Assembly (NCBI RefSeq): GCF_000425065.1
Contig: NZ_KE384300.1
Coordinates: 534,559 to 598,558, forward strand
Length of the DNA stretch: 64,000 nucleotides
Direction: 5' to 3'
Origin: Actinomadura rifamycini DSM 43936
Lineage (GTDB): Bacteria; Actinomycetota; Actinomycetes; Streptosporangiales; Streptosporangiaceae
The notes beneath the pieces were generated by a model that did not search any database, was not told the DNA's origin, and saw only the letters and a list, made by a program, of their open reading frames with translations. Of this stretch, positions 47,313 to 55,524 are shown piece by piece. Both the position numbers and the translations under genes were made by a program. The stretch's first letter is position 1. The number at the start of each line of letters is the position of its first letter.

Positions 47313-48244
47313 TGGGCGAGACGCGCAGCCTCCACGTCCCGGACGGGCTGGAGGGGGAGCGGGCCGACGCGGCGCTGTCGCGGCTGTTCGGGCTGTCCCG
47401 GGGCCGGGCCGCCGACATCATCGCCGCGGGCGATGTCCTGCTGGACGGGCGCGCGCTGGAGACCAAGTCCGAGCGCCTGCAGGCGGGGACGTGGCTGGAG
47501 GTGACGCTGCCGCCGCCGCCCGCGCCGCCCGCGCCCGTCGCCGAGCCGGTCCCGGGGATGGGCATCCTGTTCGAGGACGACGACATCGTCGTGATCGACA
47601 AGCCGATCGGCGTCGCGGCGCACCCCACGACCGGCTGGACGGGCCCGACCGTCCTCGGCGGGCTGCTCGGCGCCGGGCACACGATCGCGACGAGCGGCGC
47701 GTCCGAGCGGCAGGGCATCGTGCACCGGCTGGACGCCAACACCACGGGCGCGATGGTGGTGGCCAAGAGCGAGAGCGCCTACTCGCACCTCAAGCGCGCG
47801 TTCCGCGACCGCCGCGTCGACAAGCGGTACCGGGCGCTCGTCCAAGGCCATCCGGACCCGTTCCGCGGGACGGTCGACGCGCCGATCGACCGGCACCCGT
47901 CGGGCGACGGGCGGTTCGCGGTGGTGGCGGGCGGGAAGCCGTCGGTGACGCACTACGACACGGTCGAGGCGTTCCGGGCGGCGACGCTGCTCGACATCGG
48001 GCTGGAGACGGGCCGCACGCACCAGATCCGGGTGCACATGTCGGCGATCAAGCACCCGTGCGCGGGCGACCACCTCTACGGGGCCGACCCGACGCTGGCG
48101 GCGCGCCTGGGCCTCACGCGGCAGTGGCTGCACGCCGCGCGGCTCGGGTTCGAGCATCCCGCGACGGGCCAGTGGGTCGAGTTCGAGAGCCCCTACCCGG
48201 ACGACCTCGCGCGCGCGCTCGAGATCGTCGAGTCGGAGTCCTGA
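47312..48244 (+). CDS. RluA/RluD family pseudouridine synthase
   Basis: 310 aa. An S4 domain spans about residues 13-62 (ERADAALSRLFGLSRGRAADIIAAGDVLLDG). The catalytic motif is GIVHRLDANTTGAMVVAKS (Asp nucleophile), followed by KRYRALVQG and TGRTHQIRVHMSAIKHPCAGDHLYG. It is likely the RluD-type enzyme acting on 23S rRNA helix 69; other RluA targets are possible. The ATG shares one base with the lspA stop (TGATG). Confidence 0.94.
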   Translation: MGETRSLHVPDGLEGERADAALSRLFGLSRGRAADIIAAGDVLLDGRALETKSERLQAGTWLEVTLPPPPAPPAPVAEPVPGMGILFEDDDIVVIDKPIGVAAHPTTGWTGPTVLGGLLGAGHTIATSGASERQGIVHRLDANTTGAMVVAKSESAYSHLKRAFRDRRVDKRYRALVQGHPDPFRGTVDAPIDRHPSGDGRFAVVAGGKPSVTHYDTVEAFRAATLLDIGLETGRTHQIRVHMSAIKHPCAGDHLYGADPTLAARLGLTRQWLHAARLGFEHPATGQWVEFESPYPDDLARALEIVESES

Positions 48245-48250
48245 GCGGGC

Positions 48251-48562
48251 TCACGCCCCCAGCAGCCGGAGCCCGGCGGTGGTCGCGGCCGCGATGCCCA
48301 GCACCACCAGGAACGGGGCGCGCAGCAGCAGCGCCGCGACCGCCGCGCCGAGCCCGGCGATCCGGGCCGGGTCGAACTCCAGGGACCGCCCGTCGGCGAA
48401 CGCCTGCACGGCGATCAGCGCGGTCAGCAGCGCGACCGGGACGAGTTCGGTGAACCGCCGCACGCGCGGGTCGTCCAGCACGGACTGCGGCGCGACGAGC
48501 CCGGCGAACTTCAGCGCGTAGCAGCCGAGCGCGGTGGCGAGGACCGCGATCCAGACGCTCAT
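48251..48562 (-). CDS. azlD: AzlD family branched-chain amino acid transporter subunit
   Basis: 103 aa with four membrane helices (VWIAVLATALGCYALKFAGL, VPVALLTALIAVQAFA, AGLGAAVAALLLRAPFLVVLGIAAATTAGLRL). It pairs with AzlC to form an exporter of branched-chain amino acids or analogues. The ATG overlaps the azlC stop by 4 bases. Confidence 0.9.
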   Translation of the reverse strand: MSVWIAVLATALGCYALKFAGLVAPQSVLDDPRVRRFTELVPVALLTALIAVQAFADGRSLEFDPARIAGLGAAVAALLLRAPFLVVLGIAAATTAGLRLLGA

Positions 48563-49269
48563 GCGGACTCCTCCCGGCGGAGCAGGGCGGGCAGGACCGC
48601 CACGGCGGCGAGCATGACGGGCACCCCGGGCGGCAGCAGCGGCGTCGTCGCGAGCGCGACGGCGGCGGCCGCGAGCGCCACCCGGGCCTCGGTGCGCCCG
48701 GCGGTGAGGCGCGGCCACAGCAGCGCCAGGAACGCCGCCGGTCCGAGCACGTCCAGGCCGAGGGCGTCCGGGTCGCCGATCCGCCCGGCGCCGACCGCGC
48801 CGGCCAGCGTGGTGAGGTTCCAGGCGACGTAGATGGTGATCGCCGTCGTGTAGAAGCCGGCGCGGGCGGACGCCTTGTCCGGCTGGGCGGTCGCGACGGC
48901 GGTGGTCTCGTCGATGACGACGTGCGCGGTGAGCGGCAGCCGCGCGCCGCGCACGTCGAGCGTCCGCGCGAGCCGCAGCCCGTAGAGGGCGTTGCGGCCG
49001 CCGAGCAGCACCGCGCCGAGGGATCCGGCGACGAGGCCGCCGCCCCCGCCGATGACGCCGATCAGCGCGAACTGGGACGCGCCGGTGAACGCCAGCAGGC
49101 TCAGCACGCACGCCTGCGCGACGGTCAGGCCCGCGGTGACGGCCGCGGCGCCGAACGCCAGGCCGGACACGCCGACGGCGACGCCCACGCCCAGGCCGTC
49201 CCGGATCGCCGCGGAGCGCGCGTCGCCGGACGGGGCCGCGGCGTCGCCGTCCCTCCGGGTGTTCGCCAT
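48559..49269 (-). CDS. azlC: AzlC family ABC-independent permease subunit
   Basis: 236 aa integral membrane protein: GLGVGVAVGVSGLAFGAAAVTAGLTVAQACVLSLLAFTGASQFALIGVIGGGG is the family core. Also LGGRNALYGLRLARTL and AHVVIDETTAVAT. It exports branched-chain amino acids with AzlD. ATG 49269 has GGAGG 7 bases upstream; ATG 49275 lies almost on the site. Confidence 0.93.
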   Translation of the reverse strand: MANTRRDGDAAAPSGDARSAAIRDGLGVGVAVGVSGLAFGAAAVTAGLTVAQACVLSLLAFTGASQFALIGVIGGGGGLVAGSLGAVLLGGRNALYGLRLARTLDVRGARLPLTAHVVIDETTAVATAQPDKASARAGFYTTAITIYVAWNLTTLAGAVGAGRIGDPDALGLDVLGPAAFLALLWPRLTAGRTEARVALAAAAVALATTPLLPPGVPVMLAAVAVLPALLRREESA

Positions 49270-49369
49270 GGTCATGCCTCCGACGTTAGGCGGGGCCGCG
49301 CGGGGCGTATTGAACGTTCTTGCGGCCTTCCCGCTCGGTGCTTCCGTGCGGCGCCCGTCACACGTCCGG

Positions 49370-49798
49370 TCATGTGCGGGACGCCTCGACCGCGTCGAGT
49401 CCGGCCTCGATGACGGCGGTCATGATCCGGGCGAGCCGTTCGGCGCCCAGCGACGGCGCGTGCTCGGCCATCGCCGCGGCGATGGCGCGCTCGCGCTCGG
49501 GGTCCCGTCCGGCGAACCCGCCGACGGGCTTGAGCCGCTGGACGACGCCCGCGACGGCGACGCGGCGCTCCAGCAGCGCGGCGAGCGCGGCGTCGATCCC
49601 GTCGATGGCGGCCCGCGCGTCCCCGACGGTCGTGAGTCCCGCCACGTCGGGCAGGACGACCCGCACCACGTCCGCACCGTCGCCCGCGCCGGTCGGGGCG
49701 GGGACGCCGGGCGGTGCGGCCGCGGAAGGTGCGGCCGCGGGGGGTTCGGTCGCGGGGGGTTCGGTCGGCGTGCCGGGGGCGGTGACCGGGTCGTTCAT
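49370..49798 (-). CDS. Chorismate mutase (AroQ class)
   Basis: 142 aa. A Pro/Ala-rich tail of about 45 residues is followed by the helical AroQ core: VGDARAAIDGIDAALAALLERRVAVAGVVQRLKPVGGFAGRDPERERAIAAAMAEHAPSLGAERLARIMTAVIEAGLDAVEA. The active-site residues Arg (ERR), Lys (RLK) and Arg/Glu (DPERER) are visible. It converts chorismate to prephenate for Phe and Tyr. ATG 49798 follows GAGAGGGAA. Upstream on the same strand lie a promoter, a short leaderless peptide gene and an intrinsic terminator, suggesting attenuation. Confidence 0.9.
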   Translation of the reverse strand: MNDPVTAPGTPTEPPATEPPAAAPSAAAPPGVPAPTGAGDGADVVRVVLPDVAGLTTVGDARAAIDGIDAALAALLERRVAVAGVVQRLKPVGGFAGRDPERERAIAAAMAEHAPSLGAERLARIMTAVIEAGLDAVEASRT

Positions 49799-49888
49799 GT
49801 GCGCGTTCCCTCTCTGGCGGGCCCCGGTCGGGGCGGGCCGTGAAGGGGGAGTCCGGGCCGCCCGGTCGGGGAAGTGTCGTTCCACGAG

Positions 49889-49917
49889 AAAAGGCAGAGC
49901 CCAGGGGGGGCTCTGCC
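49889..49917 (-). terminator. Intrinsic terminator (candidate attenuator) upstream of chorismate mutase
   Basis: On the minus strand GGCAGAGCCC (49917-49908) pairs perfectly with GGGCTCTGCC (49902-49893), followed by TTTT (49892-49889). It is the only hairpin with a directly following T-tract that I found in the window. It lies 91 bases before the chorismate mutase start and 25 bases after the stop of the short peptide. Confidence 0.8.
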
Positions 49918-49941
49918 TCGGCCGGCTCCGGGGGTCGTCGC

Positions 49942-50007
49942 TCAGGTGCGCGCGTCGACCGGCTCGGTCGGAGCCGGCTCGGTAAACGCGGTATAGCGAC
50001 GGTCCAT
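49942..50007 (-). CDS. Candidate leader peptide upstream of chorismate mutase
   Basis: A 21-residue peptide starting MDRRYTAFTEP and ending in Thr-stop. Its Tyr and Phe codons are TAT and TTT, both rare in this GC-rich genome where TAC and TTC dominate. Its ATG lies exactly 7 bases after a -10 box (TACCAT), so it would be translated from a leaderless message. It is followed by an intrinsic terminator and then the gene for chorismate mutase, whose pathway makes Phe and Tyr. Having only one Tyr and one Phe codon is fewer than in classic leaders. Confidence 0.55.
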   Translation of the reverse strand: MDRRYTAFTEPAPTEPVDART

Positions 50008-50014
50008 GCCGACG

Positions 50015-50045
50015 ATGGTAGGCGGGACGGCCGGGGGCGCGTCAA
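50015..50045 (-). promoter_or_regulatory. Promoter of the chorismate mutase leader
   Basis: TTGACG at 50045-50040, a 19-bp spacer and TACCAT at 50020-50015, read on the minus strand. The predicted start of transcription coincides with the ATG at 50007. Confidence 0.6.
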
Positions 50046-50094
50046 ATCCCGGGACGGCTCGTCTCGTGTCGTGAGACAGGAGGCGGTGGCTAGC

Positions 50095-50967
50095 ATGTCG
50101 GGCATGGGGGGAGAGGTCGCGCATTACTGGCGGCATCCCGCGCTGCCCGACGTCGGCCTGCTGCGGGCACGGTACGTGACGCACCGGTTCTCGCGGCACG
50201 TCCACGACGGGTACGCGATCGGGGTCATCCTCCGCGGGGTGGAGGAGTTCGAGCATCCGGGGGGCATCGAGCGGGCCGGGCGCGGCGCGGTCGTCGCCGT
50301 CAACCCGGGCACCGTCCACACCGGGCAGGCGGGGGAGCCCGACGGCTGGGCGTACCGCATGACCTACCCGTCGGTCGCGGTCCTCGCGGAGATCGCTGCC
50401 GAGCTGGGCCTGCCGCGCGGCACGCCCGCGTTCCCGAGCCCGGTCCTGGACGATCCGGACGCGGCGCGGCGGCTGCGCGCCGTCCACCGGGCGGGGGAGC
50501 GGGGCGACGCGCTCGCCGCCTCCACGATGCTGCGGACGGCCTACGCGGCGTTGCTGCGGCGGCACGCGGCCCGGTACCCGGCGGCCGGGGCGCCGGCCGC
50601 GCCGCCCGCCCTGCCGCGGGTGGTCCGGGACGCGCGGGACCTGCTGCACGCGCGCCTGGTCGACCCGCCGGCGCTGGAGGAGCTGGCCGCGGCGGTCGGG
50701 GCCCGGCCGTTCCCGCTGCTGCGGGCGTTCCGGGAGGCCACGGGCCTGCCGCCGCACGCGTACCTGAACCAGGCGCGGGTCCGCGCGGCGGCCGCGCTGC
50801 TGGACGAGGGGCTGCGGCCGGGCGAGGTCGCCGCCCGCACCGGGTTCGCCGACCAGGCGCACCTGACGCGCCATTTCAAGCGCACCATGGGCGTCCCGCC
50901 GGGCGCCTACCGGGCCGCTCGGGGGTTCGGGAGTGTCGGGTCCCGGGAGACCCGAGAAGAGGGTTAA
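50095..50967 (+). CDS. AraC family transcriptional regulator
   Basis: 290 aa. The N-terminal cupin-type ligand domain (about 1-150: RYVTHRFSRHVHDGYAIGVILRGVEEFEHPGG, AVNPGTVHTGQ) is followed by the double HTH (about 190-280: LEELAAAVGARPFPLLRAFREATGLPPHAYLNQARVRAAAALLDEGLRPGEVAARTGFADQAHLTRHFKRTMGVPPGAYR). Regulators of this type often sit next to azlCD genes, which lie nearby on the other strand, so it may control that exporter (inference). ATG 50095 is used; AGGAGG is 11 bases upstream, and GTG 50086 and ATG 50104 are alternatives. Confidence 0.9.
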   Translation: MSGMGGEVAHYWRHPALPDVGLLRARYVTHRFSRHVHDGYAIGVILRGVEEFEHPGGIERAGRGAVVAVNPGTVHTGQAGEPDGWAYRMTYPSVAVLAEIAAELGLPRGTPAFPSPVLDDPDAARRLRAVHRAGERGDALAASTMLRTAYAALLRRHAARYPAAGAPAAPPALPRVVRDARDLLHARLVDPPALEELAAAVGARPFPLLRAFREATGLPPHAYLNQARVRAAAALLDEGLRPGEVAARTGFADQAHLTRHFKRTMGVPPGAYRAARGFGSVGSRETREEG

Positions 50968-51093
50968 GGTTTCAGGACCGCGTCGCCCCGGAGCTCCCGT
51001 CCGGGCCGGCGATCTTCCCCCGGGACCGACGGCGACACCGCGTGCCGACCGCACGCGGGCGGTCGCATGCCACGAGCAGGAGGTGCGCCAGGC

Positions 51094-54000
51094 ATGGCCG
51101 ACTCTTTCGTCCATCTGCACGTTCACACCGAGTACTCCATGCTGGACGGGGCCGCCCGGTTGAAGCAGATGTTCGAAGAGGTCGGGCGGCAGAAGATGCC
51201 CGCGATCGCGATGACCGACCACGGCAACATGCACGGGGCCTTCGACTTCCACAAGCAGGCCACCGCCGCGGGCGTCACCCCGATCATCGGCATCGAGGCG
51301 TACATGGCGCCCGAGTCGCGGTTCCACAAGAAGAAGGTCCAGTGGGGCGAGCCGAGCCAGAAGCGCGACGACGTCTCCGGCGGCGGCCTGATCAACCACA
51401 TGACGCTGTGGGCGCGCAACAAGGCGGGCCTGCACAACCTGTTCAAGCTGTCGAGCCGGGCCTACACCGAGGGCTTCGTCTTCAAGTACGCCCGGATGGA
51501 CGAGGAGCTGCTCGCCGAGCACGCCGACGGGGTGATGGCCACGACCGGCTGCCCGTCCGGCAAGATCCAGACGCGGCTGCGGCTCGGGCAGTTCGACGAG
51601 GCGCTGAAGGCGGCCGCCACGTTCCAGGACATCCTCGGCAAGGAGAACTACTTCCTGGAGCTGATGGACCACGGGCTCGACATCGAGCGCAACGTCCGGC
51701 AGGGCCTGCTCGACATCGGCAAGAAGCTGAACATCCCGCCGGTCGTGACGAACGACTCGCACTACACCCACGAGTCCGAGGCGACGGCGCACGACGCGCT
51801 CCTGTGCGTCCAGGTCGGCAAGCAGCTCGCCGACCCCGACCGGTTCCGGTTCAACGGCAGCGGCTACTACCTGAAGACGGCGGACGAGATGCGCGGCATC
51901 GACTCCTCGGACGCCTGGCAGGAGGGCTGCCGCAACACCCTGCTGATCGCGGAGCGGGTCGAGCCGGAGGGCATGTTCGAGTACCACGACCTCATGCCGC
52001 GGTTCCCCGTCCCCGAGGGCGAGACCGAGGAGACGTGGTTCCGCAAGGAGGTCTGGAAGGGCCTGGAGCGGCGCTTCCCGGAGGGGATCCCCGAGGAGTA
52101 CACGAAGCAGGCCGAGTACGAGATGGGCGTCATCCTCGGCAAGGGGTACCCGTCCTACTTCCTCGTCGTCGCCGACTTCATCATGTGGGCCAAGGAGAAC
52201 GGCATCCTGGTCGGCCCCGGGCGGGGCAGCGCCGCCGGCTCGCTCATCGCGTACGCGATGGGCATCACCGACCTCGACCCGCTCCCGCACGGCCTGATCT
52301 TCGAGCGGTTCCTGAACCCCGAGCGCGCGTCCATGCCCGACATCGACATCGACTTCCCTGAAGACCGGCGGGCCGAGGTCATCAAGTACACGACGGAGAA
52401 GTGGGGCGCCGACAAGGTCTCCTTCATCGCCACCTTCGGCACCATCAAGGCGAAGGCCGCCATCAAGGACGCCGGCCGCGTCCTCGGCTTCCCCTACGCC
52501 CTCGGCGACCGCATCTCCAAGGCGTTCCCGCCCGCGGTCATGGGCAAGGACATCCCCCTGTCGGGCATCTTCGACGAGAAGCACCCCCGGTACGGCGAGG
52601 CGGGCGAGCTCCGCAAGCTGTACGAGGAGGAGAACGACGTCAAGCAGATCATGGACCTGGCGCAGGGCCTGGAGGGACTGATCCGGCAGACCGGCGTGCA
52701 CGCCGCCGGGATCATCATGTCCGGTGAGACGATCACCGACCACGTCCCGATCATGCGCCGGGACGCCGACGGCGCGATCATCACGCAGTTCGACTACCCG
52801 ACCTGCGAGACGCTCGGCCTGCTGAAGATGGACTTCCTGGGCCTGCGGAACCTGACGATCATCGACGACGCGCTGCAGGGGATCAGGAAGAACAAGGGCA
52901 CCGAGGTCGACCTGCTCGCGCTGCCGCTGACCGACCAGCCCACCTACGACCTCCTCGCCCGCGGCGACACCCTCGGGGTGTTCCAGTTCGACGGCGGGCC
53001 GATGCGGGCGCTGCTGCGGCTGATGAAGCCCGACAACTTCGAGGACATCTCCGCCGTAGGCGCCCTGTACCGGCCCGGCCCGATGGGCGCCAACTCCCAC
53101 ACCAACTACGCGCTCCGCAAGAACGGCCAGCAGGAGATCACCCCGATCCATCCCGAGCTGGAGGAGCCGCTCAAGGACATCCTCGGCACGACCTACGGCC
53201 TGATCGTGTACCAGGAGCAGGTCATGGCGATCGCGCAGAAGGTGGCGGGGTACTCGCTCGGCAAGGCGGACCTGCTGCGCCGCGTCATGGGCAAGAAGAA
53301 GAAGGCCGAGCTGGACGCGCAGTTCGAGGGCTTCGAGGCCGGGATGATCGAGCGCGGCTACTCCAAGGAGGCCGTCAAGACGCTGTGGGACATCCTCGTC
53401 CCGTTCTCCGACTACGCGTTCAACAAGGCGCACTCCGCCGCGTACGGGCTGGTCTCCTACTGGACGGCCTACCTGAAGGCGAACTACCCCGCCGAGTACA
53501 TGGCGGCGCTGCTGACGTCCGTCGGCGACGACAAGGACAAGAGCGCCCTGTACCTGAGCGAGTGCCGCCGCATGGGGCTGAAGGTGCTGCCGCCGGACGT
53601 CAACACCTCCGAGGCCGACTTCACCCCGCTCGGGGACACCGAGATCCGGTTCGGGCTGTCGGCGGTCCGCAACGTCGGGACGAACGTCGTCGAGGGCATC
53701 GTCGCGGCGCGCCGGGAGAAGGGCGCCTACACCGACTTCAACGACTTCCTCAACAAGGTCCCGCCGATCGTGTGCAACAAGCGGGTCGTGGAGTCGCTGA
53801 TCAAGGCGGGCGCGTTCGACGAGCTCGGCCACGAGCGCAAGGCCCTGCTGATGGTGCACGAGCAGGCCATCGACTCGGTCATCGACATCAAGCGCAAGGA
53901 GGCCATCGGGCAGGACTCCCTGTTCGGGGCCCTGGAGGACGAGAGCGGCGAGGACGCGTTCGCCGTCGCGATCCCCGAGGACGAGGAGTGGGACAAGACG

Positions 54001-54624
54001 ACCCTCCTCGCGTTCGAGCGGGAGATGCTCGGCCTGTACGTCTCCGACCATCCGCTGCTCGGCGTCGAGCACATCCTGGAGCGCGAGGCCGACTGCGCCA
54101 TCGCGTCCCTCAACGAGGGGGAGCGGCCCGACGGCCAGATCGTCGTCGTGGCGGGGCTGCTGTCGGGCCTGCAGCGCAAGGTCACCAAGCAGGGCAACTC
54201 GTGGGCGATGTTCCAGCTGGAGGACCTCGCCGGCTCGATCGAGGTGCTGTGCTTCCCGTCGGCGTACCAGCTGTGCTCCACGCTGCTCGCCGAGGACGCG
54301 ATCCTGATCGTCAAGGGCAAGCTGGACCGCCGCGAGGACGTCGCGAAGATCATCGCGATGGAGGTCACCCAGCCCGACCTGACGGTCACCGACGCGATCG
54401 GGCCGCTGTCGGTCAGCCTGCCGCTCAACCGCTGCACGCCGCCGACCGTGTCGCGCCTCAAGGAGGTGCTGACCACCCACCCCGGTTCCGCCGAGGTGCA
54501 CCTGCACCTGCAGAACGGCCCCCGCACGACGGTCGTCCGGCTCGACGACCGGCTCCGCGTGTCGCCGTCCCCCGCGCTGATGGGCGATCTGAAGCAGCTC
54601 CTCGGCCCGTCCTGCCTCGGCTGA
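51094..54624 (+). CDS. dnaE: DNA polymerase III alpha subunit
   Basis: 1176 aa replicative polymerase. The PHP domain opens with FVHLHVHTEYSMLDGAARL and includes MTDHGNMHGAFDFHKQA. The catalytic Asp residues are in PDIDIDFPEDRR, and the polymerase core has GPGRGSAAGSLIAYAMGITDLDPL and FGTIKAKAAIKDAGRV. Then QTGVHAAGIIMS, FQFDGGPMRALLRLMKPDNFEDISA, FNKAHSAAYGLVSYWTAYLKANYPAEYMAALL, the HhH and the C-terminal OB domain (GLLSGLQRKVTKQGNSWAMFQLEDLAGSIEVLCFPSAY). It is the DnaE1 type. ATG 51094 follows AGGAGGTG. Confidence 0.97.
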   Translation: MADSFVHLHVHTEYSMLDGAARLKQMFEEVGRQKMPAIAMTDHGNMHGAFDFHKQATAAGVTPIIGIEAYMAPESRFHKKKVQWGEPSQKRDDVSGGGLINHMTLWARNKAGLHNLFKLSSRAYTEGFVFKYARMDEELLAEHADGVMATTGCPSGKIQTRLRLGQFDEALKAAATFQDILGKENYFLELMDHGLDIERNVRQGLLDIGKKLNIPPVVTNDSHYTHESEATAHDALLCVQVGKQLADPDRFRFNGSGYYLKTADEMRGIDSSDAWQEGCRNTLLIAERVEPEGMFEYHDLMPRFPVPEGETEETWFRKEVWKGLERRFPEGIPEEYTKQAEYEMGVILGKGYPSYFLVVADFIMWAKENGILVGPGRGSAAGSLIAYAMGITDLDPLPHGLIFERFLNPERASMPDIDIDFPEDRRAEVIKYTTEKWGADKVSFIATFGTIKAKAAIKDAGRVLGFPYALGDRISKAFPPAVMGKDIPLSGIFDEKHPRYGEAGELRKLYEEENDVKQIMDLAQGLEGLIRQTGVHAAGIIMSGETITDHVPIMRRDADGAIITQFDYPTCETLGLLKMDFLGLRNLTIIDDALQGIRKNKGTEVDLLALPLTDQPTYDLLARGDTLGVFQFDGGPMRALLRLMKPDNFEDISAVGALYRPGPMGANSHTNYALRKNGQQEITPIHPELEEPLKDILGTTYGLIVYQEQVMAIAQKVAGYSLGKADLLRRVMGKKKKAELDAQFEGFEAGMIERGYSKEAVKTLWDILVPFSDYAFNKAHSAAYGLVSYWTAYLKANYPAEYMAALLTSVGDDKDKSALYLSECRRMGLKVLPPDVNTSEADFTPLGDTEIRFGLSAVRNVGTNVVEGIVAARREKGAYTDFNDFLNKVPPIVCNKRVVESLIKAGAFDELGHERKALLMVHEQAIDSVIDIKRKEAIGQDSLFGALEDESGEDAFAVAIPEDEEWDKTTLLAFEREMLGLYVSDHPLLGVEHILEREADCAIASLNEGERPDGQIVVVAGLLSGLQRKVTKQGNSWAMFQLEDLAGSIEVLCFPSAYQLCSTLLAEDAILIVKGKLDRREDVAKIIAMEVTQPDLTVTDAIGPLSVSLPLNRCTPPTVSRLKEVLTTHPGSAEVHLHLQNGPRTTVVRLDDRLRVSPSPALMGDLKQLLGPSCLG

Positions 54625-54631
54625 CCGCCCA

Positions 54632-54658
54632 GGGCCCGGCGTGCGGGACGCCGGGCCC
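54632..54658. terminator. dnaE terminator hairpin
   Basis: GGGCCCGGCGT-GCGGG-ACGCCGGGCCC, a perfect 11-bp stem 8 bases after the dnaE stop. It probably works both ways with the convergent DUF6882-like gene that ends at 54710. Confidence 0.8.
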
Positions 54659-54709
54659 GGCGGGAACCGGGTGGCGGGGCCCGCTGCGTCGGGGAGGCCG
54701 GGGCCCGGG

Positions 54710-55411
54710 TCAGCCGCCGAGGCCGGCCGGGCTCAGCTCGGACCGCCAGTCGAGGAACCGGCCGAGGCCGTCGAAGTGGACGCGGGCGCGGGCGCCGGGC
54801 GCCAGCACCTCGGTCTCCATGTCGGTCTGCCGGTACCCGACGCGGTGCTCGGCGAGGAACCCGGCGAGGGTGAGCCGCGGCTCGTGCGGGAACAGGCCGG
54901 TGGCGTCCTTGAGCAGCCGCGGCACGGTGACCGGGTCGAAGGACGTGGCGGGCACCCGGGGGTCGTCGACGTGCAGGTACGCCGAGCCGCCGTCGTAGCC
55001 CGCGTTGATGTAGCCGCCGCCGCGCAGCACGCCGCCCGCGGCCATCGCGATCAGCTCGCCGCCGTGCCCGGCCGTGCCCTCGTACCAGGACAGGTCCACC
55101 TCGGGGGTGGTGAACTCGGTGATGCCCAGCCGTTCGCCGACCGTCCGGACGACCAGCGTCGGGGCGACCGCGGGGTGCTCGTCGCCGAACTGCGGGTTCG
55201 CCCACCCCCACAGCCAGGTGCGCTCGCGGACGGCGTAGCTGCCGAGCAGCGAGACCCGGACCGTGACGCCGCCGCTGGTGTAGGTGCGGGCGGTGAGGTC
55301 GGCGCTCCAGTCCTCGCGGGGCAGGAATTCCGCGAGCGCCTCCTGCCGCTGCAGGACGACGGCCGCCAGGGCGGCGCCGAGGCGTTCGAACGCGGGACTG
55401 AATCCGGACAT
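54710..55411 (-). CDS. DUF6882-like protein
   Basis: 233 aa without membrane segments. It contains RERTWLWGWANPQF, the segment that reminds me of DUF6882, with a surrounding alpha/beta region (LGSYAVRERTWLW, ITEFTTPEVDLSWYEGTAGHGGELIAMAAGGVLRGGGYINAGYDGG). The C-terminal VDDPRVPATSFDPVTVPRLL region does not match anything I know. ATG 55411 is chosen because TAGTGT (55424-55419, minus) ends 7 bases before it. The function is unknown, and the family assignment is from memory of the motif only. Confidence 0.75.
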   Translation of the reverse strand: MSGFSPAFERLGAALAAVVLQRQEALAEFLPREDWSADLTARTYTSGGVTVRVSLLGSYAVRERTWLWGWANPQFGDEHPAVAPTLVVRTVGERLGITEFTTPEVDLSWYEGTAGHGGELIAMAAGGVLRGGGYINAGYDGGSAYLHVDDPRVPATSFDPVTVPRLLKDATGLFPHEPRLTLAGFLAEHRVGYRQTDMETEVLAPGARARVHFDGLGRFLDWRSELSPAGLGG

Positions 55412-55418
55412 GTCGGGC

Positions 55419-55424
55419 ACACTA
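55419..55424 (-). promoter_or_regulatory. -10 element of a leaderless promoter
   Basis: TAGTGT ends 7 bases before the ATG at 55411 on the minus strand, the same spacing seen for aroC, hisD and the chorismate mutase leader. Confidence 0.4.
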
Positions 55425-55524
55425 TCCCAGTGGTCGAGGCGGGTGCGGGCGTCGCGAGACCGCCCTTGCATTGTCGATCGGTTGACCACGGCAGGCTAGT
55501 CTTTCGCCGACAGCGGAGTCTCGG

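Noticed and set aside
49942..54507. A 1500-codon open frame antisense to dnaE
   Set aside because: It is the GC-rich mirror of dnaE, with Arg/Asp/Leu/Val-biased composition and no domain. Only its last 22 codons (the leader peptide) have independent support.
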